DNA of 14,337 nt from Isotricha intestinalis (taxonomy: Eukaryota; Ciliophora; Litostomatea; Vestibuliferida; Isotrichidae), in NCBI GenBank assembly GCA_023807065.1, contig JAJJLU010000911.1, positions 1-14,337 on the forward strand, read 5' to 3'. The notes beneath the pieces were generated by a model. The model saw nothing but the letters and a program-made list of their open reading frames with translations. It was not told where the DNA came from and searched no databases. This document shows positions 1 through 8,126 of the stretch, one piece after another. A program made the translations under genes and the position numbers. The stretch's first letter is position 1, and each line of letters opens with the position of its first letter.

Positions 1-272
1 GTTTTAATTTTTAATGGTAATGGTTTCATTAAACAAATAAAAAGTTCTTTTTCAATATGTAAATTGAATTTAAAATTTTCTAACTTCTCTATATATATAT
101 TTTGAAATAAAATATATTTATGATTTTTTTTTATTTTTTCAATAATATCATTTTTCTTTTCTTAAATTTTTTTGTATAAATAAGAAAGAGTGATTTCATT
201 ATTTTTATCAATTATCATTTCATTTATTTTAGATATTCTATAATAAAATGGTTTAGAAGTTTTTGTCTCCAT
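1..272 (-). pseudogene. 5' part of an unidentified gene, interrupted by an in-frame TAA and cut by the window edge
   Basis: Reading the minus strand from an ATG at 272-270 gives a 36-codon frame beginning METKTSKPFYY. It stops at a TAA at 164-162, then stays open in the same frame for about 53 more codons to position 1. The residues after the stop (many E, K, I, L, N) have the same character as those before it. About 90 codons with a single stop is unlikely by chance in DNA this A+T rich. The minus strand between the ATG and the TAA contains no GT dinucleotide, so a canonical intron starting in this exon cannot remove the stop. The ATG follows an A-rich stretch, as for the other genes, and faces the gene at 368. 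I do not recognise the protein. Options are a decaying gene, stop readthrough, or a base error; a real 36-codon peptide followed by chance openness is also possible. Confidence 0.45.
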
Positions 273-367
273 TTTTATTAAATGTTTATGAAATTTGATT
301 AAAAACATTAAAATTATTTAATATTTTTAATCTCTTTCAATTAAAAATTTTTAATAAAAAAAAATTA
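273..367. promoter_or_regulatory. Short divergent intergenic region (probable shared promoter)
   Basis: These 95 bp lie between the minus-strand ATG at 272 and the plus-strand ATG at 368. The stretch is almost entirely A and T with A-rich runs immediately before both start codons. No specific promoter motif can be identified. It is called regulatory only from its position between two divergent starts. Confidence 0.3.
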
Positions 368-856
368 ATGGGATGTTGCTCAGGAAATAAAGTAATAATA
401 GAAGAAATAATTGCAGAAGAAAAAGAAAAAGAATCAAAATTATTAACAGAAGAAGATTACTTAATAATTATTAAAAATAATATTTATAGAGTTCAATCTA
501 TAATAAGTACTTATAATAAAAGTGATGATATTGATATTGAAGATGAAATTATTGAAACAAATGATACAAATCAAAATAACAAAAAATATTTTAGATTTTA
601 TATTATTTTTCAATTAACTCTTGGTAAACTTAAAACTTTAATTGAAGATCATTTAGATTATAAAAATAAAAATAATTACAAAGGAAATAATTATAATGTT
701 GATTTCACTAATAAAGTGTTTGATATTTTTTTAGCTAAAAATTATTTAGATAATTTATTATCTGCAGAAGTAAAACATAATAGAAAAGAAGTTCAAGAGT
801 TAGATAAAGATATGATTAAAAATTTATTTATAGAAGAAATTAATTTAAATATTTAG
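368..856 (+). CDS. Small acidic protein with an N-terminal dual-acylation signal (MGCC), function unknown
   Basis: The 162-residue product begins MGCCSGNK. Gly2 with a small residue at position 6 fits the N-myristoylation consensus, and Cys3/Cys4 are typical palmitoylation sites, so the protein is probably held on the cytoplasmic face of a membrane. The rest is hydrophilic: a Glu/Lys-rich helix-prone stretch (about residues 9-30), an Asp/Glu/Asn-rich loop (about 50-72), then a mixed segment with hydrophobic positions (about 73-150). No signal peptide, transmembrane segment or known domain is visible. The start is fixed by the ATG that creates the acylation motif. It ends in TAG and is convergent with the pseudokinase gene. 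I do not recognise the family; small lipid-anchored adaptors are common in protists but no role should be assigned. Confidence 0.75.
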   Translation: MGCCSGNKVIIEEIIAEEKEKESKLLTEEDYLIIIKNNIYRVQSIISTYNKSDDIDIEDEIIETNDTNQNNKKYFRFYIIFQLTLGKLKTLIEDHLDYKNKNNYKGNNYNVDFTNKVFDIFLAKNYLDNLLSAEVKHNRKEVQELDKDMIKNLFIEEINLNI

Positions 857-1067
857 TTAATCTATTATAAATCATAATTTATACTTATTTAATTATCATT
901 TGTTTTATTATAATTATTTCTATTTTATTGTTTTTCAAAACTTAATTTCAAATTAATTCTTGTTATATTTTTTAGAGTTGAAAATATTTTTTTATTGAAT
1001 ATATTTCATTTATAATTATTATTTATAATTAAAATAATGTTTAATTATTAAAAAGAGAAATTTATCA
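857..1067. other. Convergent 3' intergenic gap
   Basis: These 211 bp separate the TAG of the MGCC gene from the TAA of the minus-strand pseudokinase gene. The stretch is A+T rich and presumably holds both 3' untranslated ends. No gene, hairpin or repeat worth calling is seen. Confidence 0.5.
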
Positions 1068-3014
1068 TTATCCATTATTTTTTTTCAAATCTAAATCATG
1101 AAAAATAGAACTTTTATGAGAAATATTAATAGGAATATTTTTATTATTTATAAAAAAAGAATTTAAACTATTATTATGATTTGAAAGTAATAATTTATTA
1201 TAAGATAAATTATATTCTTTATCAATTTTATTTTCATCATCCATTATACTATTTTGTAAATTTCCATTTAAAGTTGCATTATTACTAAAATTAATACTAT
1301 AAAAATTAGAATTTGTTATTGTATTTGATATAGATTTATTATCATTTTTTATATTTGCTTTATCTATTGAAATTATTATTATTGATTTAAAGTCATCAAA
1401 AGAATATTTTTGATTATTTTTCAATTGTTCTTTTATTAAAGAAAAATAATTTTGAAATTCTTCTTTTTTAGGAAAATCTAAATTTAAACTTGTTTCAATT
1501 TCTTCTTTATTTCTTTTTGAAAAATGTTCGTAATAATTTGATAAATCCATTTCTAAATATAATTTTTTTTCTTCTATTAAAAATTTTTCAAAAATTCCAA
1601 AACTAATAAAACTTTCATCACTAAAATTCAATGAAATATCAATTTTTACTTGTTCTTTAAAAGAAATATCTTTAACACATAAAGTTAATTCACCACAATA
1701 ATTTAAAACACATTTATATATATTTTTAATATTTTCTTTTATTAAATTATTATTATCATTATATATTTTAAGTAAATAATTATCTTCATCATTTTTTTTA
1801 TATTTAACAATAAAAATATATGAAATATATTTTATAAGTGAATTCAAAAAAATATAATAAATACCTTCTTTTTTTTCAAGATAAGTTTTTATTTTTCTTG
1901 GTTCTACTTTCACATTATTTTCCATTTTATATAAACCAGTATAAAATTTATTATTTTGATTAAATTGTGCTTTAAACAATGAATTATTTAAACTTTCTTC
2001 TTCATTTTTAATTTCTTCTTCTATTATTGTTAATTCACAATTTTTTAACCATTTATCATTAATACATTGATCAATATCAAATCTTTTATTTATATCTTTT
2101 TTTAATAAATTTCTTAAAAATATTTTTCCTTCAGGAGATAATATTGTATCTTTTTGGTTTTCAATGGTGAGATTATTATATTGCAAATTATTTATATAAT
2201 CATTTATATTATTTCCATTAAAAGGTTTATAACCATATAATAATTGAAATAAAATAACTCCTAAAGACCAAATATCACATTTTAAATTATAATTATTATC
2301 TAATATTAATTCAGGAGCTAAATAAAATGGTATTTTATTATTTAAATTTTCAAGTGAATTTTCAGTTCCAATAATTAATAATTTTATTTTAAAAAATTCT
2401 TCATTATTATATTCAAATTTATCTGTTATTATTACATCTTCTGGTTTTAAATCTGTGTAAATAAAACTTATAGTATTTAAATATTTTATTGCATATATTA
2501 TTTGACATATGATTAATTTTGATTGATTTTCTGAACATTTTATTTTTTTTTCAAAAAATTTTTCTAATGTTCCATATTCATAATAATTAAATATTATATA
2601 ATAATAATATTTATCTATATAAATGTCTTCAAAATTTATTATATTTTCATGATTTAATGATTTTAAAATTTGAAATTCTTTTAAAAACTTTTGATCATAA
2701 TTTTCTCCTAATAAAGATTTATTAAAAATTTTCATTGTTTTAAAAATATTATGATTTTTTTTACTTTGAATTTTATAATCAATTGAAAATGAATTTTTAT
2801 TTATTTTTTCTAAAATATTATATTCTTCATCTATTTCATAAGAATTTTTAAACAGATTTAAATCATTCTCATTTTGATTATTTTCATTTTGTTGATTATT
2901 ATAATAATAATCATTTATATTTTCATTGTTAATATAATTTTCACAATAATTATTAAGTGAATCTTTTTTATTATTATTGATTTTAATTACACTTGAAGGT
3001 TTAATGCATCCCAT
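1068..3014 (-). CDS. Acyl-anchor-type pseudokinase (protein kinase fold lacking key catalytic residues)
   Basis: The 648-residue protein begins MGCIKPSS, resembling a membrane-anchoring myristoyl/palmitoyl start, though Pro at position 6 is unfavourable for myristoylation. A kinase-fold domain spans about residues 62-325. Retained: the VAIK-type Lys (K95), an alpha-C Glu (E113), the catalytic-loop Asp (D188) and Lys (K190), APE (233-235), DIWSLG (247-252) and a late Arg (R311). Lost: all glycines of the Gly-rich loop (71-78 read INKNSFSI), HRD reads YTD (186-188), the Mg-binding Asn is Asp (D193), and DFG reads IIG (214-216). It is therefore probably a pseudokinase with a scaffold or regulatory role; residual nucleotide binding is possible. 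The subdomain layout resembles CaMK/CDPK kinases, but there are no EF-hands. Residues 326-550 have no recognised domain and 550-648 are Asn/Ser-rich. It is the distal gene of a minus-strand run of three, 169 bp from the next. Confidence 0.85.
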   Translation of the reverse strand: MGCIKPSSVIKINNNKKDSLNNYCENYINNENINDYYYNNQQNENNQNENDLNLFKNSYEIDEEYNILEKINKNSFSIDYKIQSKKNHNIFKTMKIFNKSLLGENYDQKFLKEFQILKSLNHENIINFEDIYIDKYYYYIIFNYYEYGTLEKFFEKKIKCSENQSKLIICQIIYAIKYLNTISFIYTDLKPEDVIITDKFEYNNEEFFKIKLLIIGTENSLENLNNKIPFYLAPELILDNNYNLKCDIWSLGVILFQLLYGYKPFNGNNINDYINNLQYNNLTIENQKDTILSPEGKIFLRNLLKKDINKRFDIDQCINDKWLKNCELTIIEEEIKNEEESLNNSLFKAQFNQNNKFYTGLYKMENNVKVEPRKIKTYLEKKEGIYYIFLNSLIKYISYIFIVKYKKNDEDNYLLKIYNDNNNLIKENIKNIYKCVLNYCGELTLCVKDISFKEQVKIDISLNFSDESFISFGIFEKFLIEEKKLYLEMDLSNYYEHFSKRNKEEIETSLNLDFPKKEEFQNYFSLIKEQLKNNQKYSFDDFKSIIIISIDKANIKNDNKSISNTITNSNFYSINFSNNATLNGNLQNSIMDDENKIDKEYNLSYNKLLLSNHNNSLNSFFINNKNIPINISHKSSIFHDLDLKKNNG

Positions 3015-3183
3015 TTTATATTATAAATAATATTTTCATTCATTATTTCTTTCTTAAAAAATAAAAAATAAATTTAAAAATACAGATAAAAAAATCACTT
3101 AAGAAAAATAACATTATTTTTAATAATGATTATGTATAAATAATTATATTTATAACCAAAAAATTTTTAGAAAAACAGACAAG

Positions 3184-5220
3184 TTACTTTTTTGATGAAA
3201 AAATTCTTTTAATTTTTTCATTTTTTTCTTTACTCCCTACTTTTAAATTGTGATTGAAATTAAGATTCATATGTTTATTTTTTTTAATAATAAGAAATTT
3301 CCCATTATGATGATTTTCACTTATTTTTTGATTTGGGTTTTCATTATTTAAATTTGGTGAACTCATAGTATTATTATTTAATCTATTATAATAAGTAAAT
3401 TTATTTTTATTCATTAATTCATCTAATTGATTAATTATTTTTTGACTTATTTCAGATTTATATTTTCTTTGTTCTAAATTAGAAAGAATATTTTTTACAA
3501 TAAATTTATCTTCATCTATACTATTTGTATTTATTTTATTTTCTTTTCTTAAACTTTTTATATTTGTTTGATTATTACTTATTGAATCTTTTTGATTTCT
3601 TGATGAAATATTTATATTATTTAATTTCATATATATTCTATAATTATTAATATTATTATTTGGAGGATAAAATATTTTACTATTTATATAATTTTTTAAA
3701 TTTCTTCTATTTGAAAAAGCTAAATTTTCAAGATTTGATTTGTTTCTTCTTTTAATTGGATTTTTATTTAATTTTTCATTTCTTATTGTATTTTCTTTTT
3801 TTTTTTTACTTTTTTTTAATGATAATGAAACATTACTATTATTATTTGTTTTACTTGAAAAATAAGTTTGATTTTTTTTATATGTAAAATTAGAAATTTT
3901 TTGTGAATTAAATATAGTTTCTTTATTAAAATTTGGTTGAATTGCTTGTAATGAAGTTTTTACTAAATTAAATTTAGAACCAAAATTTCTTTTTTGTGTT
4001 TTTATTGTTGAATTATTATTACTATTAAATAATAAAAAATTAGAATTTGGTATTTTTTCTGTTTTTTTAGGACTATTATTTTTTTCAAAAGTCACATTTG
4101 AACTTTTTATGATTTTATTTTTTGAATTTGAATTAGTTGAATATGTATTTGGAATTAAAAACTGTCTTGAACTTATTTTTTCATGATATATCATTTTATT
4201 ATTTTTATTTGTTAAATTATTTCTCATTGTTTTACTTATATTTCCATTATTATGATTATTATTTAATGTTGAAGATAATTTTTCAAAATTACTTAAATTT
4301 GAATTTAAATTTTTAGAATTATTATTTTTTTTATTTGTTGTTTTATTCATTTTAATATTTTTTTTGTGAATTTTATTTATTCTGTAAAATTCTTCAAAAT
4401 TTGCTTTTGGATTGTGATAAAAACTCGGTGATAATGATTTTTTATTTTTATCTATGTTGAAACTATTTAAATATGAATTTTTCGATAAATTATAAATTGA
4501 AGATTTAATTTTATTTTTATATGAAAATTTCTGCTTTTGAGGAAAATATAAATTATTTTTATTTAAATTATCATCTTTAAGTTCTTTTCTATTATTTAAT
4601 AAATCATTTAAAATATTTGAAAAAGAATCATCTTTACTTCTTTTTGTAAATAAATTATATTTTGTTTTATTTATTTCTGAATTTTCTAAAGAAAGAGTCA
4701 TTTTACTTGAAGAATTTTCAATTACATTTTTTATTTTTTGATCAAATATTGTTTTATTATTTGTTGTATTATCAAAAGAAATTAAAGAATTTTCTTTTAT
4801 TTTTTCTGTTTCATCATCATTTTTACTTAGAGATTCATAATTATTTTTATAAAATATTTCTGCTTTTAAATTACCATTACTTTGAAGAATTTTTGTCATT
4901 TTTAAATTTCTAAAAAAGGGTTTACAAAAAAATAAATAATAGTTTTTATAATAATCACTTAATTTTGGAATTCGATTTATGCTTTCATCATGATAATAAA
5001 ATCTTTTTAAGAAATCGTCATAATTATAAAAATATTGATATTCTTTAAATAAAGTATTTAAAGCACTTTTTTTATTATAGAATATTTGATTTATATAAAA
5101 AAAGTTTCTATCTTCTTCAATATCACTGTATTTTGAAGATAACATTCTTAATAATTTGTTTGGGTTATGAACCAAAAGATATGCTTCTAATTTCGTATTT
5201 ACCGAATTTATAGAAGACAT
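3184..5220 (-). CDS. Asn/Lys/Ser-rich basic protein with a conserved-looking N-terminal module, function unknown
   Basis: The 678-residue protein has two parts. Residues about 10-128 are complex and rich in Tyr, Phe and Leu, with stretches such as KLEAYLLVHNPNKLLRML, NFFYINQIFYNKKSALNTL and RIPKLSDYYKNYYLFFC. This resembles an N-terminal module I recall from ciliate hypothetical proteins, where a variable, disordered tail follows. That resemblance is from memory and unverified. The remainder, about 130-678, is low-complexity, strongly Asn/Ser/Lys-rich and basic, with no domain, transmembrane segment or coiled coil that stands out; it ends in a Lys-rich tail. The start ATG at 5220 is the first in the frame and directly begins the structured part. 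Many ciliate proteins of this layout are cytoskeletal or cortical, but I assign no function. Confidence 0.8.
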   Translation of the reverse strand: MSSINSVNTKLEAYLLVHNPNKLLRMLSSKYSDIEEDRNFFYINQIFYNKKSALNTLFKEYQYFYNYDDFLKRFYYHDESINRIPKLSDYYKNYYLFFCKPFFRNLKMTKILQSNGNLKAEIFYKNNYESLSKNDDETEKIKENSLISFDNTTNNKTIFDQKIKNVIENSSSKMTLSLENSEINKTKYNLFTKRSKDDSFSNILNDLLNNRKELKDDNLNKNNLYFPQKQKFSYKNKIKSSIYNLSKNSYLNSFNIDKNKKSLSPSFYHNPKANFEEFYRINKIHKKNIKMNKTTNKKNNNSKNLNSNLSNFEKLSSTLNNNHNNGNISKTMRNNLTNKNNKMIYHEKISSRQFLIPNTYSTNSNSKNKIIKSSNVTFEKNNSPKKTEKIPNSNFLLFNSNNNSTIKTQKRNFGSKFNLVKTSLQAIQPNFNKETIFNSQKISNFTYKKNQTYFSSKTNNNSNVSLSLKKSKKKKENTIRNEKLNKNPIKRRNKSNLENLAFSNRRNLKNYINSKIFYPPNNNINNYRIYMKLNNINISSRNQKDSISNNQTNIKSLRKENKINTNSIDEDKFIVKNILSNLEQRKYKSEISQKIINQLDELMNKNKFTYYNRLNNNTMSSPNLNNENPNQKISENHHNGKFLIIKKNKHMNLNFNHNLKVGSKEKNEKIKRIFSSKK

Positions 5221-5358
5221 TAAACTTATAATATTAATTTAAAAAAATTATTTAAATTTAAAAAAATGGATATTAAATTAAAATAAAATATTAAAATTTC
5301 CCTTATATTTTTAAATGTTCTTATAAATAAATATATAACACAACCCTAAATATCATAT

Positions 5359-6780
5359 TTAAATTTTTAACATTTTTTCTAAATTTTCTTGAGAATTATG
5401 AAGAATTTCACAATCCTTATTTAATCCAGTGAAAATAAAGCTTACATCAGTAACATTTTTAGTATCAAAACTAGTTAAATCTAATTTAGTTAAACTAAGG
5501 CAATTATAAAACATTCCATTCATAGTAGTGACATGAGAAGTATTAAAATGAGATAAAAGTAATTCTTTAAGTTTTTCACATTCATAAAACATATTTCCCA
5601 TATTAGTAACATTAGAAGTATCAAAACTAGAAATATTTAAATTAACCAGTGAAATACAACTATAAAACATTCCATTCATTGCAATGACTTGAGAAGTATT
5701 AAAATTAGATAAATCTAATTCAGTGAGTGATTTACAATCATAAAACATTCCACTTAAATCATGAACTTTTTCAGTATTAAATGATTTTAAATTTAATTTA
5801 GTTAAAGAAGAACAATCTCTAAACATGAAATTCATATCTGTAACATTACTAGTAATAAATTTAGATAAATCAATATCAATTAATGAAGAACAATTATAGA
5901 ACATTCCACTCATATCAGTAATATTATTAGTTTTAAAAGAAGAAATATTTAATTTTTTTAATGAAGAACAACCATAGAACATTCCATTGAAATCAGTCAC
6001 ATTTTCAGTATTAAAAGAAGTTAAATCTAATTCTTGAATAGAAGAACAATTATAAAACATACCATTCATTGCAGTAATATTATCTGTATTGAAATTTGAT
6101 AATTTTAATTCAACCAAAGAAGAACATTTATAAAAAATTCCTGACATATCAGTAACTTTACTAGTATTAAAACTTTGAATTTTTAATTCAGTTAATGAAG
6201 AACAATTATAAAACATTCCATTCATGGCAGTTACATTTATAGTAGTAAAATTAGATAAATCTAATTTTGTTAAAGAAGAACAATCTCTAAACATTCCATT
6301 CATATTTTTTACATTTGATGTATTTAAAGAAGATAAATCTAATTCTGTTAATGAAGTACAATCTCTAAACATATTTGTCATTGTTTTTACATTATTTGAA
6401 TTGAAATTCATTAAAAGAATTGTAGTCAATGAAGTACAATTATGGAACATTCCATTTGTATTTGTTAAATTACTTGAATTGAAATGAGATAAATCTAAAA
6501 ATGTTAAACATGAACAATCATAAAACATATGACTTGTGTTTGTTAATGGCTTTTTGCATACTACTTTTATTCTATATTTTCCCTCTTTATCAAATTTGTA
6601 TTTAAATGTAAAATCTATTTTGTTTCCATTTAAGTATAATTCACATAATTCTTTTATTTCCTTTTGGTTTTCTTTCCCATAAAGATATTTCTTCTCGTTA
6701 TCAAAATAATTTATTATTTGAACTGGAGATTTTAAGTTTTCTTCTTTTATTGTATACTCACATAAAATATGATTGTCCAT
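5359..6780 (-). CDS. BspA-like leucine-rich repeat protein (DUF285 type), 14 tandem repeats
   Basis: The 473-residue protein has an N-terminal region (1-84) including CELYLNGNKIDF and KYKFDKEGKYRIK, which leads into 14 consecutive 26-residue repeats (85-448). Each repeat follows M-F-x-x-C-x-S-L-x-x-L-x-L-S-x-F-x-T-x-x-V-x-x-M-x-G. There are no insertions or deletions between repeats. A short capping tail (449-473) begins IFTGLNKDC. This is the BspA/DUF285 class of leucine-rich repeat, known from bacterial surface proteins and expanded in several gut and parasitic protists. It forms a curved solenoid used for binding. There is no signal peptide, transmembrane segment or lipid motif, so unlike classic surface BspA proteins this copy looks intracellular. 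The ligand cannot be inferred. The ATG at 6780 is the natural start; it is divergent from the 14-3-3 gene. Confidence 0.9.
   Translation of the reverse strand: MDNHILCEYTIKEENLKSPVQIINYFDNEKKYLYGKENQKEIKELCELYLNGNKIDFTFKYKFDKEGKYRIKVVCKKPLTNTSHMFYDCSCLTFLDLSHFNSSNLTNTNGMFHNCTSLTTILLMNFNSNNVKTMTNMFRDCTSLTELDLSSLNTSNVKNMNGMFRDCSSLTKLDLSNFTTINVTAMNGMFYNCSSLTELKIQSFNTSKVTDMSGIFYKCSSLVELKLSNFNTDNITAMNGMFYNCSSIQELDLTSFNTENVTDFNGMFYGCSSLKKLNISSFKTNNITDMSGMFYNCSSLIDIDLSKFITSNVTDMNFMFRDCSSLTKLNLKSFNTEKVHDLSGMFYDCKSLTELDLSNFNTSQVIAMNGMFYSCISLVNLNISSFDTSNVTNMGNMFYECEKLKELLLSHFNTSHVTTMNGMFYNCLSLTKLDLTSFDTKNVTDVSFIFTGLNKDCEILHNSQENLEKMLKI
5437..6528 (-). repeat. 14 tandem 78-bp units encoding BspA-type LRRs
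   Basis: The DNA encoding residues 85-448 of the BspA-like protein is exactly 14 x 78 bp (1092 bp). On the plus strand each unit shows a recognisable core near the codons for MFYNCSSL, for example acaattataaaacattcc. Units differ by many substitutions but keep length exactly, so they are old duplications under selection, or kept in register by unequal exchange, rather than a recent microsatellite expansion. Confidence 0.85.
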
Positions 6781-7288
6781 TTTTCTTTTTTTATATATAT
6801 TAATTTTAAAGATTTTTTATTTTAATTTTATTTTTTTGTTCTAAATGCTTTTTCAGTTATATTTTATATAGAGAATATTAATTATTTTTATATTCAAGAT
6901 TTTAATTTATTTTAATGGAATCATTAATAAAGAAATAATGTTTATTATCAATGACCAAAATGTACCTTTATTAAAATTATATAGAACACAATCAAAAGAT
7001 AAAATTTAAAGAAAGAATTTTTCTGAATTATATCTGGTCAATGTTATATAAACATAATTATGTTTTATTATAACTAATTAAAGAAAAAATGTAATTTATA
7101 ACAAGAAAATTTAAAAAGTTAAATGATAATAATTTGATAGCAAAAAAACAGGATGCTTAGCAAACTCTTTTAAAAATACAAACATTATTTATATAAAGTT
7201 TTCTAAAAATATATTTTTTAACAAAAGTATAAAAAAATTTTTTGATTTTATTTATTTGAATAATAATTTATTTATTATTTTTTATAAT
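6781..7288. other. 508-bp divergent intergenic region, no convincing gene
   Basis: This region separates the minus-strand BspA-like gene start (6780) from the plus-strand 14-3-3 start (7289), so it should contain both promoters. The flanks are almost pure A+T. The middle (about 6915-7180) is slightly richer in G and C and has short coding-like runs, such as a 23-codon ATG frame from 6938 (MFIINDQNVPLLKLYRTQ...) ending in TAA. Stops occur in all plus-strand frames and the runs are short, so no gene is called. It also contains a perfect 16-bp palindrome (7050-7065). Confidence 0.5.
7050..7065. repeat. Perfect 16-bp palindrome AAACATAATTATGTTT
   Basis: The sequence is its own reverse complement over all 16 bases and lies in the divergent promoter region upstream of the 14-3-3 gene. 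It could be a binding site for a dimeric transcription factor. Since all but two bases are A or T, chance occurrence is not excluded. Confidence 0.5.
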
Positions 7289-8050
7289 ATGATTAAGGAA
7301 GTTTATGCACAATGCAATTTTGAATATTTAATTAAATTATATGAAACTTATGTAAAAATAGGTGATACAAAAGATATATTAAATATAGCTGGAAGAATAT
7401 TACAATGTGAAGATGAAGTTGTAGATAAAAATTTATTAATAGATATCTTTGATAAAATATATGAAATATTTAAACCAATAAGAAAGAATTGTAGAGATAT
7501 AATGGAAATTGAAGGTCAAGAAAAAGAACGTGAACATAAAAAAAGAGTGAAATACATAAAAGAATATAAATCAAAATATTTTTCAGATTTATCCCAAGTT
7601 TTAGCCAAATTTACAAATGACATTAGTAAAGGAGTAATAATAAATCATAGTAGAAATAAGGAAATAGAAGCATTTTTACAATTTTGTTACGCAGATTATA
7701 AAAGATATCAATGTGAAGTTACTTTAGATCAAGAAACAAAAGAAGAATTATTAAAAGAAACTGATAAAGCATATAATGATTATTTTGAATTGTTAAAAGA
7801 AGGGAATGTTTGTTTAGTGAGTCCTGCTTATCTTTCTGGTAATTATCATTATTCTATTTTCTTATTTGAAGTTAAAGAAGATAAAGTTGGAGCTATCAGA
7901 TATTTAAAAAATGAAAGATTTAAAGCTATTGATTTATTAGATACTGTCTTTAAAAATTTCACTGAAAGTTATGAATTAATTAGTACAATTACTGAAACAT
8001 TAACTAATTGGGTTATTCTTACAAATTATAAAGATGAAGAAGAAGAATAA
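7289..8050 (+). CDS. Divergent 14-3-3 family protein
   Basis: With the ATG at 7289 the product is 253 residues, the normal size for 14-3-3 proteins, which bind phospho-Ser/Thr peptides as dimers. The frame also runs upstream to a TTG at 7256, but no ATG lies there. Family hallmarks in order: a helix 1-2 region aligning with the usual N-terminus (about 15-52); R65 at the position of R56 of human zeta; ADYKRYQCEV (134-143), matching the GDYYRYLAE motif with the key Arg-Tyr pair (R139-Y140); GNYHYSIFLFEV (184-195), matching LALNFSVFYYEI; and TETLTNW (235-241), matching RDNLTLW. The C-terminus is acidic (EEEE), as usual. Odd: the two pocket Asn that hold the peptide backbone (N173 and N224 in zeta) align with H187 and T237, and the K49 position appears not to be Lys. 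It may therefore bind phosphopeptides differently or not at all. Family call fairly firm, function uncertain. Confidence 0.8.
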   Translation: MIKEVYAQCNFEYLIKLYETYVKIGDTKDILNIAGRILQCEDEVVDKNLLIDIFDKIYEIFKPIRKNCRDIMEIEGQEKEREHKKRVKYIKEYKSKYFSDLSQVLAKFTNDISKGVIINHSRNKEIEAFLQFCYADYKRYQCEVTLDQETKEELLKETDKAYNDYFELLKEGNVCLVSPAYLSGNYHYSIFLFEVKEDKVGAIRYLKNERFKAIDLLDTVFKNFTESYELISTITETLTNWVILTNYKDEEEE

Positions 8051-8126
8051 ATTTATTTTTTTAATATTTTTGGAATTATATTTTTTTATATTAAATTTCC
8101 TTTTATTAAATATTTTTAAAAAAATA

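Noticed and set aside
1068..3014. Calling the kinase-fold gene a calcium-dependent protein kinase (CDPK)
   Set aside because: The MGC start and subdomain layout suggest it, but there are no EF-hands after the kinase domain and the catalytic motifs are lost.
4662..4913. Antisense frames over real genes (4662-4913, 6224-6487, 10268-10453, 11560-11742, 13903-14103)
   Set aside because: They are opposite-strand shadows of well-supported genes, made of Phe/Leu/Ile runs or mirrored repeats, with no independent evidence.
6938..7180. Coding-like fragments upstream of the 14-3-3 gene (MFIINDQNVPLLKLYRTQ... and a second run near 7119-7160)
   Set aside because: They lie in different frames, are each under about 35 codons and are closed by TAA, TAG and TGA. 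The length is within chance expectation and I recognise no family.
7256..7288. Extension of the 14-3-3 frame upstream to a TTG
   Set aside because: No ATG lies there, and the 11 extra residues are Asn/Phe/Ile from A+T-rich leader. The ATG at 7289 gives the family's usual length and N-terminus.
8034..8126. Upstream in-frame ATG adding a 31-residue hydrophobic leader to the EF-hand-like protein
   Set aside because: It starts inside the last codons of the 14-3-3 gene, and the hydrophobic residues come from a T-rich untranslated stretch. The ATG at 8127 begins the hydrophilic protein proper.
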